Shown here in pieces: positions 1 to 5,775 of a DNA stretch of 12,237 bases. The stretch is taken from contig CAKTED010000017.1 in the NCBI GenBank assembly GCA_934546725.1, positions 1 through 12,237 on the forward strand, given 5' to 3'. The stretch comes from an uncultured Oscillospiraceae bacterium. GTDB taxonomy: Bacteria > Bacillota > Clostridia > Oscillospirales > Oscillospiraceae. Position 1 is the stretch's first letter; every line of letters begins with the position of its first letter. Below the pieces are notes generated by a model. The model was not told the origin of the DNA, did no database searches, and was given only the letters and a program-made list of their open reading frames with translations. Made by a program: the position numbers and the translations under genes.

Positions 1-2
1 TA

Positions 3-110
3 CCTCGGAAAAAACACTTCTCAGCCTGCCAGTGTGCGAGCAAAGCGAGTGCGCGCAGCAGGCTGCATCCCCTTCGCGGGAATGCTTGCATTTCCGCGAT
101 AATAATTATC
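3..110 (+). repeat. Structured extragenic repeat, left copy
   Basis: This element is repeated in inverted orientation at 9030-9142, about 91% identical by hand alignment over the first 95 bases. It holds two hairpins. The first pairs CAGCCTGC (22-29) with GCAGGCTG (58-65) and encloses a GC-rich inner part. The second pairs GCGGGAATGC (76-85) with GCATTTCCGC (88-97) across a TT loop, with one G-T wobble. It ends just before the aguA ribosome binding site at 111-116, so it probably lies in the aguA leader or in the gap to an upstream gene. It begins two bases from the window edge and may extend beyond it. The ORF across it (32-295) is a by-product of the repeat. No aguA promoter is visible in these 126 bases. 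Confidence 0.8.
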
Positions 111-126
111 AGGAGGTTTTCCAACA

Positions 127-1230
127 ATGGCCAAACGTATTATCGGCACAACGCCGAAGCAGGACGGCTACCGCATGCCGGCCGAATTTGAAAAGCAGAG
201 CGGCGTATGGATGCTCTGGCCCGAGCGCAACGATAACTGGCGCATGGGCGCAAAGCCCGCGCAGGAGGCCTTTGCGAACGTGGCAAAGGCGATAGCGCGC
301 TTTGAGCCCGTTACCGTCTGCGTATCGCCCGCGCAGTATCTCAACGCGCGCTCGAGACTGCCGGGAGAGGTTCGGGTCGTCGAGATGGTAAGCGACGACG
401 CCTGGATACGCGACTGCGGCCCCACCTTCGTCATTAACGACAGGGGCGGACTGCGCGCCGTGGACTGGAGCTTCAACGCCTGGGGCGGGCTTGTGGACGG
501 GCTCTACTTTCCCTGGGATAAGGACGATCAGGTGGCGCAGAAGGTATGTGAGATTGCCGGTGTTGATTCCTATCGAACCGAAAACTTCGTTCTTGAGGGC
601 GGCTCCATCCACGTTGACGGCGAGGGCACCGTGCTCACAACGGAAATGTGCCTGCTCTCCGAGGGCAGAAATCCCGAGCTGAGCCGCGAGCAGATCGAGA
701 AAATGCTCTGCGAATACCTCGGCTGCGAGAAGGTCCTGTGGATAAAGGACGGCATAGACCCCAACGAGACGAACGGGCATATAGACGACGTGGCCTGCTT
801 CATCGCTCCCGGCGAGGTCGCCTGCATCTGGACGGACGATACGGAGCATCCGTTTTACCGCGAGGCGCGGGAAGCCTGGGAATTTCTCTCTAACGCGACG
901 GATGCAAAGGGTCGGAATCTGAAGCTTCATAAGCTCTGCCTTACGAAAAAGCCCTGCCTGCTTGAGGGCGCGGAGACTATCGACGCCGTCGAGGGCACCA
1001 TCCCCCGCGAAAACGGCGAGGTGAGCATAGCGTCGTATATGAACTTCCTCATCGTGAACGGCGGCATCATCCTACCGCAGTACGGCGACGAAAACGACGA
1101 ACTTGCCGTCCGCCAGGTCCAGGAGATGTTCCCCGACCGTGAGGTCGTCGGCGTAATGACAAAGGAGGTCGCCTTCGGCGGCGGCAACATTCACTGCATA
1201 ACCCAGCAGCAGCCCGCCGCGAAAGCGTAA
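127..1230 (+). CDS. aguA: Agmatine deiminase (agmatine iminohydrolase)
   Basis: The product, 367 residues, hydrolyses agmatine to N-carbamoylputrescine and ammonia in the cytoplasm, the first step of agmatine catabolism to putrescine. It belongs to the guanidino-group-modifying (pentein) family. Length and motifs are those of bacterial agmatine deiminases: WPER near residue 31, WIRDCGPTF with Asp96, FVLEGGSIHVDGEG near 154-167, ETNGHIDD with His218 and Asp220, and the C-terminal GGGNIHCITQQQP with the catalytic Cys357. These positions agree with the numbering I recall for the Enterococcus faecalis enzyme, and no catalytic residue is missing. The ATG start is set by AGGAGG at 111-116, ten bases upstream. 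arcC follows after 12 bases, so the two are almost certainly co-transcribed. A peptidylarginine deiminase-like label is possible from the superfamily but less specific. Confidence 0.95.
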   Translation: MAKRIIGTTPKQDGYRMPAEFEKQSGVWMLWPERNDNWRMGAKPAQEAFANVAKAIARFEPVTVCVSPAQYLNARSRLPGEVRVVEMVSDDAWIRDCGPTFVINDRGGLRAVDWSFNAWGGLVDGLYFPWDKDDQVAQKVCEIAGVDSYRTENFVLEGGSIHVDGEGTVLTTEMCLLSEGRNPELSREQIEKMLCEYLGCEKVLWIKDGIDPNETNGHIDDVACFIAPGEVACIWTDDTEHPFYREAREAWEFLSNATDAKGRNLKLHKLCLTKKPCLLEGAETIDAVEGTIPRENGEVSIASYMNFLIVNGGIILPQYGDENDELAVRQVQEMFPDREVVGVMTKEVAFGGGNIHCITQQQPAAKA

Positions 1231-1242
1231 GGAGGCGGCATT

Positions 1243-2181
1243 ATGGCAAGAATAGTTATCGCTCTCGGCGGCAACGCGCTCGGAAATGACGCGGCCGAAC
1301 AGCAGGCCATGGTGGAAGCCGCCTGCCCGGCGCTCGTCGGGCTCATAAGCCAGGGGCACGAAATAATCGTAAGCCACGGCAACGGACCGCAGGTGGGCAT
1401 GATAAACCTCGCCTTTGACGTCGCCTCCGGGATAAACGAAAAGATAGCTCCCATGCCCCTTCAGGAATGCACGGCCATGAGCCAGGGCTATATAGGCTAT
1501 CATCTTCAGAAGGGCATAGCGAAGGAGCTGCGGCGGCAGAAAATGCCCTGGCAGGTGGCCACGGTCGTCACGCAGGTCGTTGTCGACCCCGCCGACGAGG
1601 CGTTCAAAAGGCCCACGAAACCCATAGGAGCCTTTTATGACGAGGAGACCGCCAATCGCATGATGGAGGCCGAGCCCGGGCTCTTCATGGCCGAGGACTC
1701 CGGGCGCGGCTGGCGGCGCTTCGTCCCCTCGCCGAGGCCCGTGGATATCGTTGAGCGCAAGTCGATACTGAATCTTCTTGATAACGAATATATCGTCATT
1801 GCCTGCGGAGGCGGCGGCATTCCCGTCACGCGTGACGAAAACGGCGACCTGCACGGCGTTTCGGCGGTAATAGACAAGGATTTTGCCTCGGCAAAGCTTG
1901 CGGAGGTCGTGGGCGCGGACTATCTCTTAATCCTCACGGCAGTTGACCACTTCTGCATAAACTTCGGCAAGCCGGATAAGGAGGAGCTGAAAACGATGAG
2001 CAGCGGCGAGGCGGAGATGTTCATCCGCTCCGGCCAGTTCGGCGCGGGCTCCATGCTGCCCAAGGTAGAGGCCGCCGTCAGCTTCGTCAAAAGCGGCTGG
2101 GGCAAGCGCGCGGTCATAGCCTCGCTTGAAAAGGCCCCGCAGGCCATGCGCAACGAAAGCGGCACGCTTATAACTCTGTAA
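1243..2181 (+). CDS. arcC: Carbamate kinase
   Basis: The product, 312 residues, transfers the phosphate of carbamoyl phosphate to ADP, giving ATP, CO2 and ammonia. It is the energy-yielding last step of the agmatine and arginine deiminase pathways. Visible family motifs are ALGGNALGN (residues 7-15), SHGNGPQVGMI (44-54), QGYIGYHLQ (81-89), ACGGGGIPV (187-195), the IDKD nucleotide/phosphate site (210-213) and MLPKVEAA (271-278). Length is normal for the amino acid kinase family enzyme. The start is fixed by GGAGG at 1231-1235, seven bases upstream and directly after the aguA stop. Placement after aguA suggests the carbamoyl phosphate comes from carbamoylputrescine rather than citrulline, so the name aguC would also fit. 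No clear terminator with a T-tract follows; the downstream region is repetitive. Confidence 0.95.
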   Translation: MARIVIALGGNALGNDAAEQQAMVEAACPALVGLISQGHEIIVSHGNGPQVGMINLAFDVASGINEKIAPMPLQECTAMSQGYIGYHLQKGIAKELRRQKMPWQVATVVTQVVVDPADEAFKRPTKPIGAFYDEETANRMMEAEPGLFMAEDSGRGWRRFVPSPRPVDIVERKSILNLLDNEYIVIACGGGGIPVTRDENGDLHGVSAVIDKDFASAKLAEVVGADYLLILTAVDHFCINFGKPDKEELKTMSSGEAEMFIRSGQFGAGSMLPKVEAAVSFVKSGWGKRAVIASLEKAPQAMRNESGTLITL

Positions 2182-2220
2182 CGCGCGCCTGACATGTCCG
2201 AGGATGACAGAGACCGCCTC

Positions 2221-2271
2221 CTCCGTCATCCTCGCGCAGCGGGGATCCCCCACGGAGGCGCATGGCAGTAC
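2221..2271 (+). repeat. Extragenic repeat module M, copy 1
   Basis: This module reads CTCCGTCATCC, a short hairpin, GGGGATCCCCCAC, then GGAGGCGCATGGCAGTAC. It recurs in the same orientation at 2473-2538, with the shared tail GCATGGCAGTAC and a different central hairpin. CTCCGT (2221-2226) also pairs with ACGGAG (2252-2257). Confidence 0.65.
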
Positions 2272-2329
2272 GTTGTCGTTACCTGTACTAACCAACCAGG
2301 GGATTCCCGCGCAAGGCGCGAGAATGACG
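2272..2329 (-). repeat. Extragenic repeat module N, copy 1
   Basis: This module begins GTTGTCGTTACC and runs through AACCAACC and GGGGATTC to GAATGACG. It recurs in the same orientation at 2347-2410. Its centre forms a hairpin, ATTC-C-CGCGC against GCGCG-A-GAAT (2303-2312 and 2316-2325) with one mismatch. On the minus strand the inner part reads GTCATTC...GGAATCCCC, the shared unit of this block. Confidence 0.6.
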
Positions 2330-2346
2330 GCAGGACTGAGGAGAAG

Positions 2347-2410
2347 GTGGTCGTTACCGTGGTGGAACCAACGGGGGGATTCTTCGGTCGCTTCGCTCCC
2401 TCTGAATGAC
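2347..2410 (-). repeat. Extragenic repeat module N, copy 2
   Basis: This second copy begins GTGGTCGTTACC, passes through GAACCAACG and GGGGGGATTC, and ends CTGAATGAC. The minus strand of 2376-2415 is nearly identical to 9872-9913 at the end of the TetR gene. They share CGCACGTCATTCAGAGGGAG and CGACCGAAGAATCCC and differ only in about five bases between. Confidence 0.65.
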
Positions 2411-2417
2411 GTGCGTA

Positions 2418-2443
2418 GTGTTGAGTGCGCAACAGGGTGCATC
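2418..2443 (+). repeat. Fragment related to the structured repeat at 3-110
   Basis: GAGTGCGC followed by AACAGGGTGCATCC matches GAGTGCGC(GC)AGCAGGCTGCATCC at 47-70 of the left structured element, with one two-base gap and two mismatches in the last 14 bases. The rest of the element, including the second hairpin, is absent. It is a probable degenerate third copy, but short enough that chance or shared repeat ancestry cannot be excluded. Confidence 0.4.
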
Positions 2444-2472
2444 CGTAACACGTGGACGCGGAGACTCAAAGT

Positions 2473-2538
2473 CTCCGTCATTCAGAGGGGTGCGTCAGCA
2501 CCCCGTGGAATCCCCCCCACTTAGGAGCATGGCAGTAC
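2473..2538 (+). repeat. Extragenic repeat module M, copy 2
   Basis: This is the second copy of the module at 2221-2271: TCTCCGTCATTC, the hairpin GGGGTGC/GCACCCC (2487-2504), GGAATCCCCCCCAC, then TTAGGAGCATGGCAGTAC. It is preceded by the hairpin CGGAGACT-CAA-AGTCTCCG (2459-2477), whose right arm runs into the module. Confidence 0.65.
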
Positions 2539-2570
2539 ATCCAGCGTAGGCACGCCCTCAATTAATACAA

Positions 2571-2599
2571 TTGACACACGAGCGTAATCAGGCTATAAT
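2571..2599 (+). promoter_or_regulatory. Perfect-consensus sigma-A type promoter for the decarboxylase-family gene
   Basis: TTGACA at 2571-2576 and TATAAT at 2594-2599 are separated by exactly 17 bases, so both hexamers and the spacing are ideal. Transcription would start near 2606, giving a leader of roughly 28 bases before the ATG at 2634. It is by far the clearest promoter in the window. Confidence 0.9.
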
Positions 2600-2603
2600 C
2601 ATA

Positions 2604-2620
2604 CCATATTAATAATATGG
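2604..2620. promoter_or_regulatory. Palindrome at the transcription start, possible operator
   Basis: CCATATT (2604-2610) and AATATGG (2614-2620) are a perfect 7+7 inverted repeat with a three-base spacer. It lies directly downstream of the -10 box, over the expected start site, where a bound repressor would block transcription. Its last two bases are also the first of the ribosome binding site GGAGGT (2619-2624), so an RNA hairpin could instead partly hide that site. No regulator gene is adjacent. Confidence 0.5.
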
Positions 2621-2633
2621 AGGTATCTCAATT

Positions 2634-2944
2634 ATGGCAGAGGTTAATTTTTTTGACGTATGGGGTAAGGAATCACCCGAGAGCATGAAGGTGTTTTTTG
2701 ACTTCGCTGGCGGCGTTCAGAAAACCTGCGGACTGGACGAGAAAACGTTCCAGCTTGTTTACATAGCCCTTCAGGCATCCCGCGGGGCCGTCGGCTCGGT
2801 AGCGGCGCACACCGGCTTTGCAAAAAAGGCCGGAGCGACCCGTGACGAGGTCAAGGGCGTTATTCTCACCACTCTCATGGCCGTCGGCATAAACGGCGTG
2901 ACTGCCTGCCCGCCGCCATGGCCGCCTACGACGCCGCGGAATAA
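2634..2944 (+). pseudogene. Carboxymuconolactone decarboxylase family protein, frameshifted near the 3' end
   Basis: The first 91 codons encode a small all-helical protein of the carboxymuconolactone decarboxylase/AhpD-like family, with the typical HTGFAKKAGATRDEVKGVI stretch at residues 59-77. In the redox-active branch a CxxC precedes the His. Here the equivalent positions are Ala52 and Ser55 before His59, so a peroxidase role is unlikely and the function is open. After Thr90-Ala91 the frame breaks. Shifting to the frame of CTG at 2906 restores a usual family ending, LPAAMAAYDAAE, with a stop at 2942-2944 (103 residues in total). One C lost from a CCC run around 2905-2906 explains this. As it stands, the reading frame runs on to 3071 (145 residues) with an unrelated tail through the terminator. 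Start: GGAGGT at 2619-2624, nine bases before the ATG. Real mutation or sequencing error cannot be told apart here. Confidence 0.8.
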
Positions 2945-2968
2945 AAGCAAACCCGTCCATAAAGCCCA

Positions 2969-3017
2969 CAGCTGCCGAATGACCGCGCCCTTGCGATCGT
3001 TCGGCAGCTGCTTTTTT
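2969..3017 (+). terminator. Rho-independent terminator
   Basis: CAGCTGCCGAA (2969-2979) and TTCGGCAGCTG (3000-3010) form a perfect 11-base stem with a 20-base loop, followed by CTTTTTT (3011-3017). It ends the decarboxylase-family transcript. The frameshifted reading frame runs through it. Confidence 0.9.
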
Positions 3018-3108
3018 CTCCTCTCTCCCGCCGCACCGCATCACTTCGCCGTGCATACAATGGTGCTGTAAGTATTTCCCGCCAGACGAAAGGAGGATCA
3101 CTCTTTTG

Positions 3109-3864
3109 ATGATCGATATCAGGCAGGTAAGCCTCACCTATCAGTCGCCAGCGGGCGAGGTGGAGGCTTTGCGGAACGTTTCCTTCGGTATTGAGGCGGG
3201 CGAATTTGTAAGCATCGTCGGCCCATCCGGCTGCGGAAAATCCACCCTGCTTTCGCTTATCGCCGGTTTGGAGAAGCCCACCGGCGGTCATATATTCGTT
3301 GACGGCGAGCCCGTGACCGGACCCTCGCCCAGGCTGGGACTGATGCCGCAGCAGGACCAGCTTTTTGAATGGCGCAGCATCTGGGGCAACGTTACCCTCG
3401 CTCTTGATATCCGCCGCCAGAACACGCGCGAGCGGCGGGAGCACGCCGCCGAGCTTCTGCGGCGCTACGGGCTTGCGGAATTTGCTCTTCAGCGCCCGTC
3501 GCAGCTTTCCGGCGGCATGCGCCAGCGCTGCGCGCTCATACGCACGCTTGCCTCCGACCCGAGCATACTGCTGCTCGACGAGCCCTTCTCCGCGCTGGAT
3601 TATCAGACGCGGCTTTCCGTTTCCGAGGATATATACGGCATCATACGGCAGGAGGGCAAAACCGCTCTGCTCGTAACGCATGATATTTCCGAGGCCATCA
3701 GCATGTCAGACCGGATAATCGTGCTCTCCGCCCGCCCGGCAACGGTAAAGGCCGTTCATTCGCCGGACAGTCTGCGCGGCCTTTCGCCGCTCAGGCGCCG
3801 TGACGCACCCGAATTTCACAAAATTTTCAACAGGATATGGAAGGAGCTGGACATAAATGTCTGA
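3109..3864 (+). CDS. ABC importer ATPase, nitrate/sulfonate/taurine class
   Basis: This is the cytoplasmic ATPase of an importer, 251 residues from the ATG. It shows Walker A GPSGCGKST (38-46), the Q-loop in MPQQDQL (80-86), the signature LSGGMRQR (133-140), Walker B ILLLDEP (153-159) and the switch His191 in LLVTHD. The sequence resembles the SsuB/TauB/NrtD/ThiZ group, which serves sulfonates, nitrate, pyrimidine precursors or similar small solutes; the substrate cannot be read from it. Start choice: AGGAGG (3091-3096) is 12 bases before the ATG at 3109 but nine before a TTG at 3106 in the same frame, so the TTG is a real alternative that adds one residue. The 3' end overlaps the permease gene by eight bases, which implies translational coupling. 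No convincing promoter was found between the terminator at 3017 and this start. Confidence 0.92.
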   Translation: MIDIRQVSLTYQSPAGEVEALRNVSFGIEAGEFVSIVGPSGCGKSTLLSLIAGLEKPTGGHIFVDGEPVTGPSPRLGLMPQQDQLFEWRSIWGNVTLALDIRRQNTRERREHAAELLRRYGLAEFALQRPSQLSGGMRQRCALIRTLASDPSILLLDEPFSALDYQTRLSVSEDIYGIIRQEGKTALLVTHDISEAISMSDRIIVLSARPATVKAVHSPDSLRGLSPLRRRDAPEFHKIFNRIWKELDINV

Positions 3865-4669
3865 AAACGCTCCGTCCGCCCCGAGGCTCGCATATCTCCG
3901 CGCCCGCGCGCGGCGGGAGCGCCGCATCCGCTTCCTTCAGATATTCGTGCTTCTGGCCTTCGCGCTTTTGTGGGAGCTTTCGGCGCGTCTCGGCTGGGTG
4001 GACGAATTTATCGTAAGCTCTCCGAGCCGGATAGCGCTCTGCCTGAAAAATCTTTATACCGGCGGCGAGCTGTGGCTGCACATCGGCGTTTCCTGCCTCG
4101 AGACCGTGGCGGGCTTCCTGCTCGGTACGCTGCTCGGCACGCTCGTTGCCGTCATACTCTGGTGGAGCCCTTTTCTTTCGCGCGTATCCGAGCCGTACCT
4201 CGTTGTGCTCAACGCTCTGCCAAAGACAGCGCTCGGCCCGATCTTCATCGTATGGATCGGCGCAGGAACAGCGTCCATAATCGCAATGACGCTCGCCATT
4301 TCCATTATCGTCACCATTCTCAGCATGCACTCCGGATTTCTTTCCACAAGTCCCGAAAAGCTGCGGCTCATGCGCTCCATGGGCGCAAGCAGGCTCCAGA
4401 TACTGCGGCTTCTCGTGCTTCCGGCCAATTACGCCACGCTTTTCAATACGCTGCGCGTAAACGTCGGTCTCTCGTGGGTAGGCGTTATCATGGGCGAATT
4501 TCTCGTTTCGCGCGCAGGGCTGGGATATCTGATAGTTTACGGCTCGCAGGTTTTCAACATGGACCTCGTTATGGCTACGGTGATACTGCTTGCCGTGGCG
4601 GCAGTGATCATGTACCAGGGTGTGATACTGCTTGAAAGGATTTTGAAAAAACGATTAGGAGTGATCTGA
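3857..4669 (+). CDS. ABC importer permease, nitrate/sulfonate/taurine class
   Basis: This inner-membrane permease, 270 residues, is of the binding-protein-dependent transport family. A basic N-terminus (residues 10-25, RLAYLRARARRERRIR) precedes the first membrane segment (about 26-44). Further hydrophobic segments lie at about 80-102, 124-152, 203-216 and 238-260. The EAA-like coupling loop that contacts the ATPase is at about 168-190 (KLRLMRSMGASRLQILRLLV, then LPA). Length and layout match SsuC/TauC-type permeases. The ATG overlaps the last eight bases of the ATPase gene, and the stop overlaps the start of the binding protein gene by one base, so the three genes form one operon with coupled translation. 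Substrate unknown. Confidence 0.92.
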   Translation: MSENAPSAPRLAYLRARARRERRIRFLQIFVLLAFALLWELSARLGWVDEFIVSSPSRIALCLKNLYTGGELWLHIGVSCLETVAGFLLGTLLGTLVAVILWWSPFLSRVSEPYLVVLNALPKTALGPIFIVWIGAGTASIIAMTLAISIIVTILSMHSGFLSTSPEKLRLMRSMGASRLQILRLLVLPANYATLFNTLRVNVGLSWVGVIMGEFLVSRAGLGYLIVYGSQVFNMDLVMATVILLAVAAVIMYQGVILLERILKKRLGVI

Positions 4670-5673
4670 TGAAAAAACTTTTCTCCCTGCTGCTCATACC
4701 CGTCCTTCTGCTCCCGCTTCTCTGCGGCTGCGGAAGGAAAAAGAACGCCGAGACCCTCGTCCGGCTCAATGAGGTAACGCATTCCGTATTCTATGCTCCG
4801 CAGTACGCGGCCATGAGCCAGGGCTTTTTTGCCGAGGAGGGCATAAGGCTTGAGCTGACGAACGGCGGCGGCGCAGACAAGGTGATGACCGCCGTGCTCA
4901 CCGGCCAGTCAGACATAGGGCTTGCCGGCCCCGAGGCCTGCATTTACGTTTATAATCAGGGCAAGGAAAACTATCCCGTAATTTTCGCTCAGCTCACGAA
5001 GCGAGACGGCGCTTTTCTCGTAGGCAGGACGAACGAAGAGTTCAGCTGGGAGGCTCTGCGCGGGAAAACAATTATAGGCGGCCGCAAGGGCGGCGTGCCG
5101 GAAATGACGCTTGAATACGTCATGCGGCAGAACGGCGTTATCCCCGGCGAGGATGCCACCGTGGACACAACGGTGCAGTTCAACATGATGGCGGGCGCCT
5201 TCACTGGCGGAAACGGCGACTATGTAACGCTCTTCGAGCCTACGGCGACGGAGGTCGAGCAGGCCGGAAAGGGCTACGTCCTCGCCTCCATCGGGCAGGA
5301 AAGCGGCGAAATACCCTACACCGCCTACTTTGCCTCGCAAAGCTACATCTCCGAAAACTCCGGACTTATCCAGAGCTTTACAAACGCCGTGGCCAGAGGG
5401 CAGGCCTGGGTCATGGAGCACAGCGCCGCCGAGGTGGCCGCCGCCATCGCCGCGCAGTTTCCGGACACCGACGTTGAGGTGCTTGCGGCCGTCATTCAGC
5501 GCTATAAGGACATAGACGCGTGGAATTCGTCGCCCGCAATGGCGCAGGAGTCCCTTGAGCGGCTTGAGACCGTTATGGAAAGCGCCGGCGAGCTTGCGCA
5601 TGACGCATGGGTGGACTTTGAAAAGCTTGTTGACAACAGCTACGCCGAAAAGGCCGCGCAGACCAAAGACTGA
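4669..5673 (+). CDS. ABC importer substrate-binding lipoprotein (SsuA/ThiY-like)
   Basis: This extracytoplasmic solute-binding protein, 334 residues, belongs to the same importer. The N-terminus is a lipoprotein signal: MKK, a Leu-rich segment (4-18), then the lipobox LCGC with Cys21 as the lipidated residue, as expected in a Gram-positive cell. The mature part has features of the NMT1/THI5-like and SsuA-type proteins: FYAPQYAAMSQGFFAEEGI near 41-59, a gly-rich GGGADKVMTAVLTGQSDIG (66-84) and GLAGPEACIYVYNQG (84-98). Candidate substrates in this family include sulfonates, aromatic or pyrimidine precursors and riboflavin-like compounds; nothing here decides between them, and no TPP or FMN riboswitch was recognised upstream of the operon. 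The ATG overlaps the permease stop (ATGA). A hairpin at 5699-5732 ends the operon. Confidence 0.9.
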   Translation: MKKLFSLLLIPVLLLPLLCGCGRKKNAETLVRLNEVTHSVFYAPQYAAMSQGFFAEEGIRLELTNGGGADKVMTAVLTGQSDIGLAGPEACIYVYNQGKENYPVIFAQLTKRDGAFLVGRTNEEFSWEALRGKTIIGGRKGGVPEMTLEYVMRQNGVIPGEDATVDTTVQFNMMAGAFTGGNGDYVTLFEPTATEVEQAGKGYVLASIGQESGEIPYTAYFASQSYISENSGLIQSFTNAVARGQAWVMEHSAAEVAAAIAAQFPDTDVEVLAAVIQRYKDIDAWNSSPAMAQESLERLETVMESAGELAHDAWVDFEKLVDNSYAEKAAQTKD

Positions 5674-5698
5674 GGTACATTTTCAATAAAATAAGCAG

Positions 5699-5732
5699 CC
5701 CCGGCTTTTTACAACTGGTAAAAAAGCCGGGG
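5699..5732. terminator. Hairpin between convergent operons, likely bidirectional terminator
   Basis: CCCCGGCTTTTT (5699-5710) pairs with AAAAAGCCGGGG (5721-5732) across a ten-base loop. It lies 25 bases after the binding protein stop and 43 bases beyond the end of the minus-strand permease gene. Neither side has a long uninterrupted T-run outside the stem, although the minus strand continues CTGCTTATTTTATTG. It is therefore probably a terminator for both operons, but less canonical than the one at 2969-3017. Confidence 0.65.
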
Positions 5733-5775
5733 CCGTCAGCCTGTCAAAAATGCCTGCATTTCTTTGAGATATTGC

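Larger units (their letters stand above)
2182..2570. repeat. Gene-free mosaic of extragenic repeats
   Basis: No gene is credible here: the ORFs in it (for example 2194-2409 and 1927-2481 minus) are read out of repeats. The block is built from repeated modules in both orientations. One recurring unit has the form GTCATTC, then a variable hairpin, then GGAATCCCC. It occurs on the plus strand near 2225 and 2478 and on the minus strand near 2327 and 2410. Other structures are an inverted repeat GAGGATGAC/GTCATCCTC (2200-2208 and 2225-2233), a palindrome GGGGATCCCC (2241-2250), a hairpin CGGAGACT/AGTCTCCG (2459-2466 and 2470-2477) and GGGGTGC/GCACCCC (2487-2493 and 2498-2504). It resembles the repetitive extragenic palindrome clusters common in bacteria. 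Its hairpins could protect or end the arcC transcript, but there is no T-tract. Confidence 0.75.

Noticed and set aside
109..930. Minus-strand frame of 273 codons opposite aguA
   Set aside because: It is antisense to a well-supported gene, lacks a ribosome binding site and shows no family resemblance.
2194..2524. Short frames within the arcC-decarboxylase gap
   Set aside because: They are translations of extragenic repeats (SFRGSEATEESPRW-like wording) with no ribosome binding site.
2182..2570. CRISPR array or integron attachment sites in the repeat block
   Set aside because: Repeats differ in length, orientation and core, with no regular spacers, and no cas or integrase gene is present.
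3018..3090. Riboswitch or promoter upstream of the importer operon
   Set aside because: No conserved TPP, FMN or SAM riboswitch core was recognised in the 70 bases, and TACAAT at 3056-3061 has no matching -35 box.
5740..5765. AAATGC/GCATTT inverted repeat that resembles the short hairpin of the structured element
   Set aside because: Only six bases per arm match, with no other part of the element nearby; too weak to call a copy.
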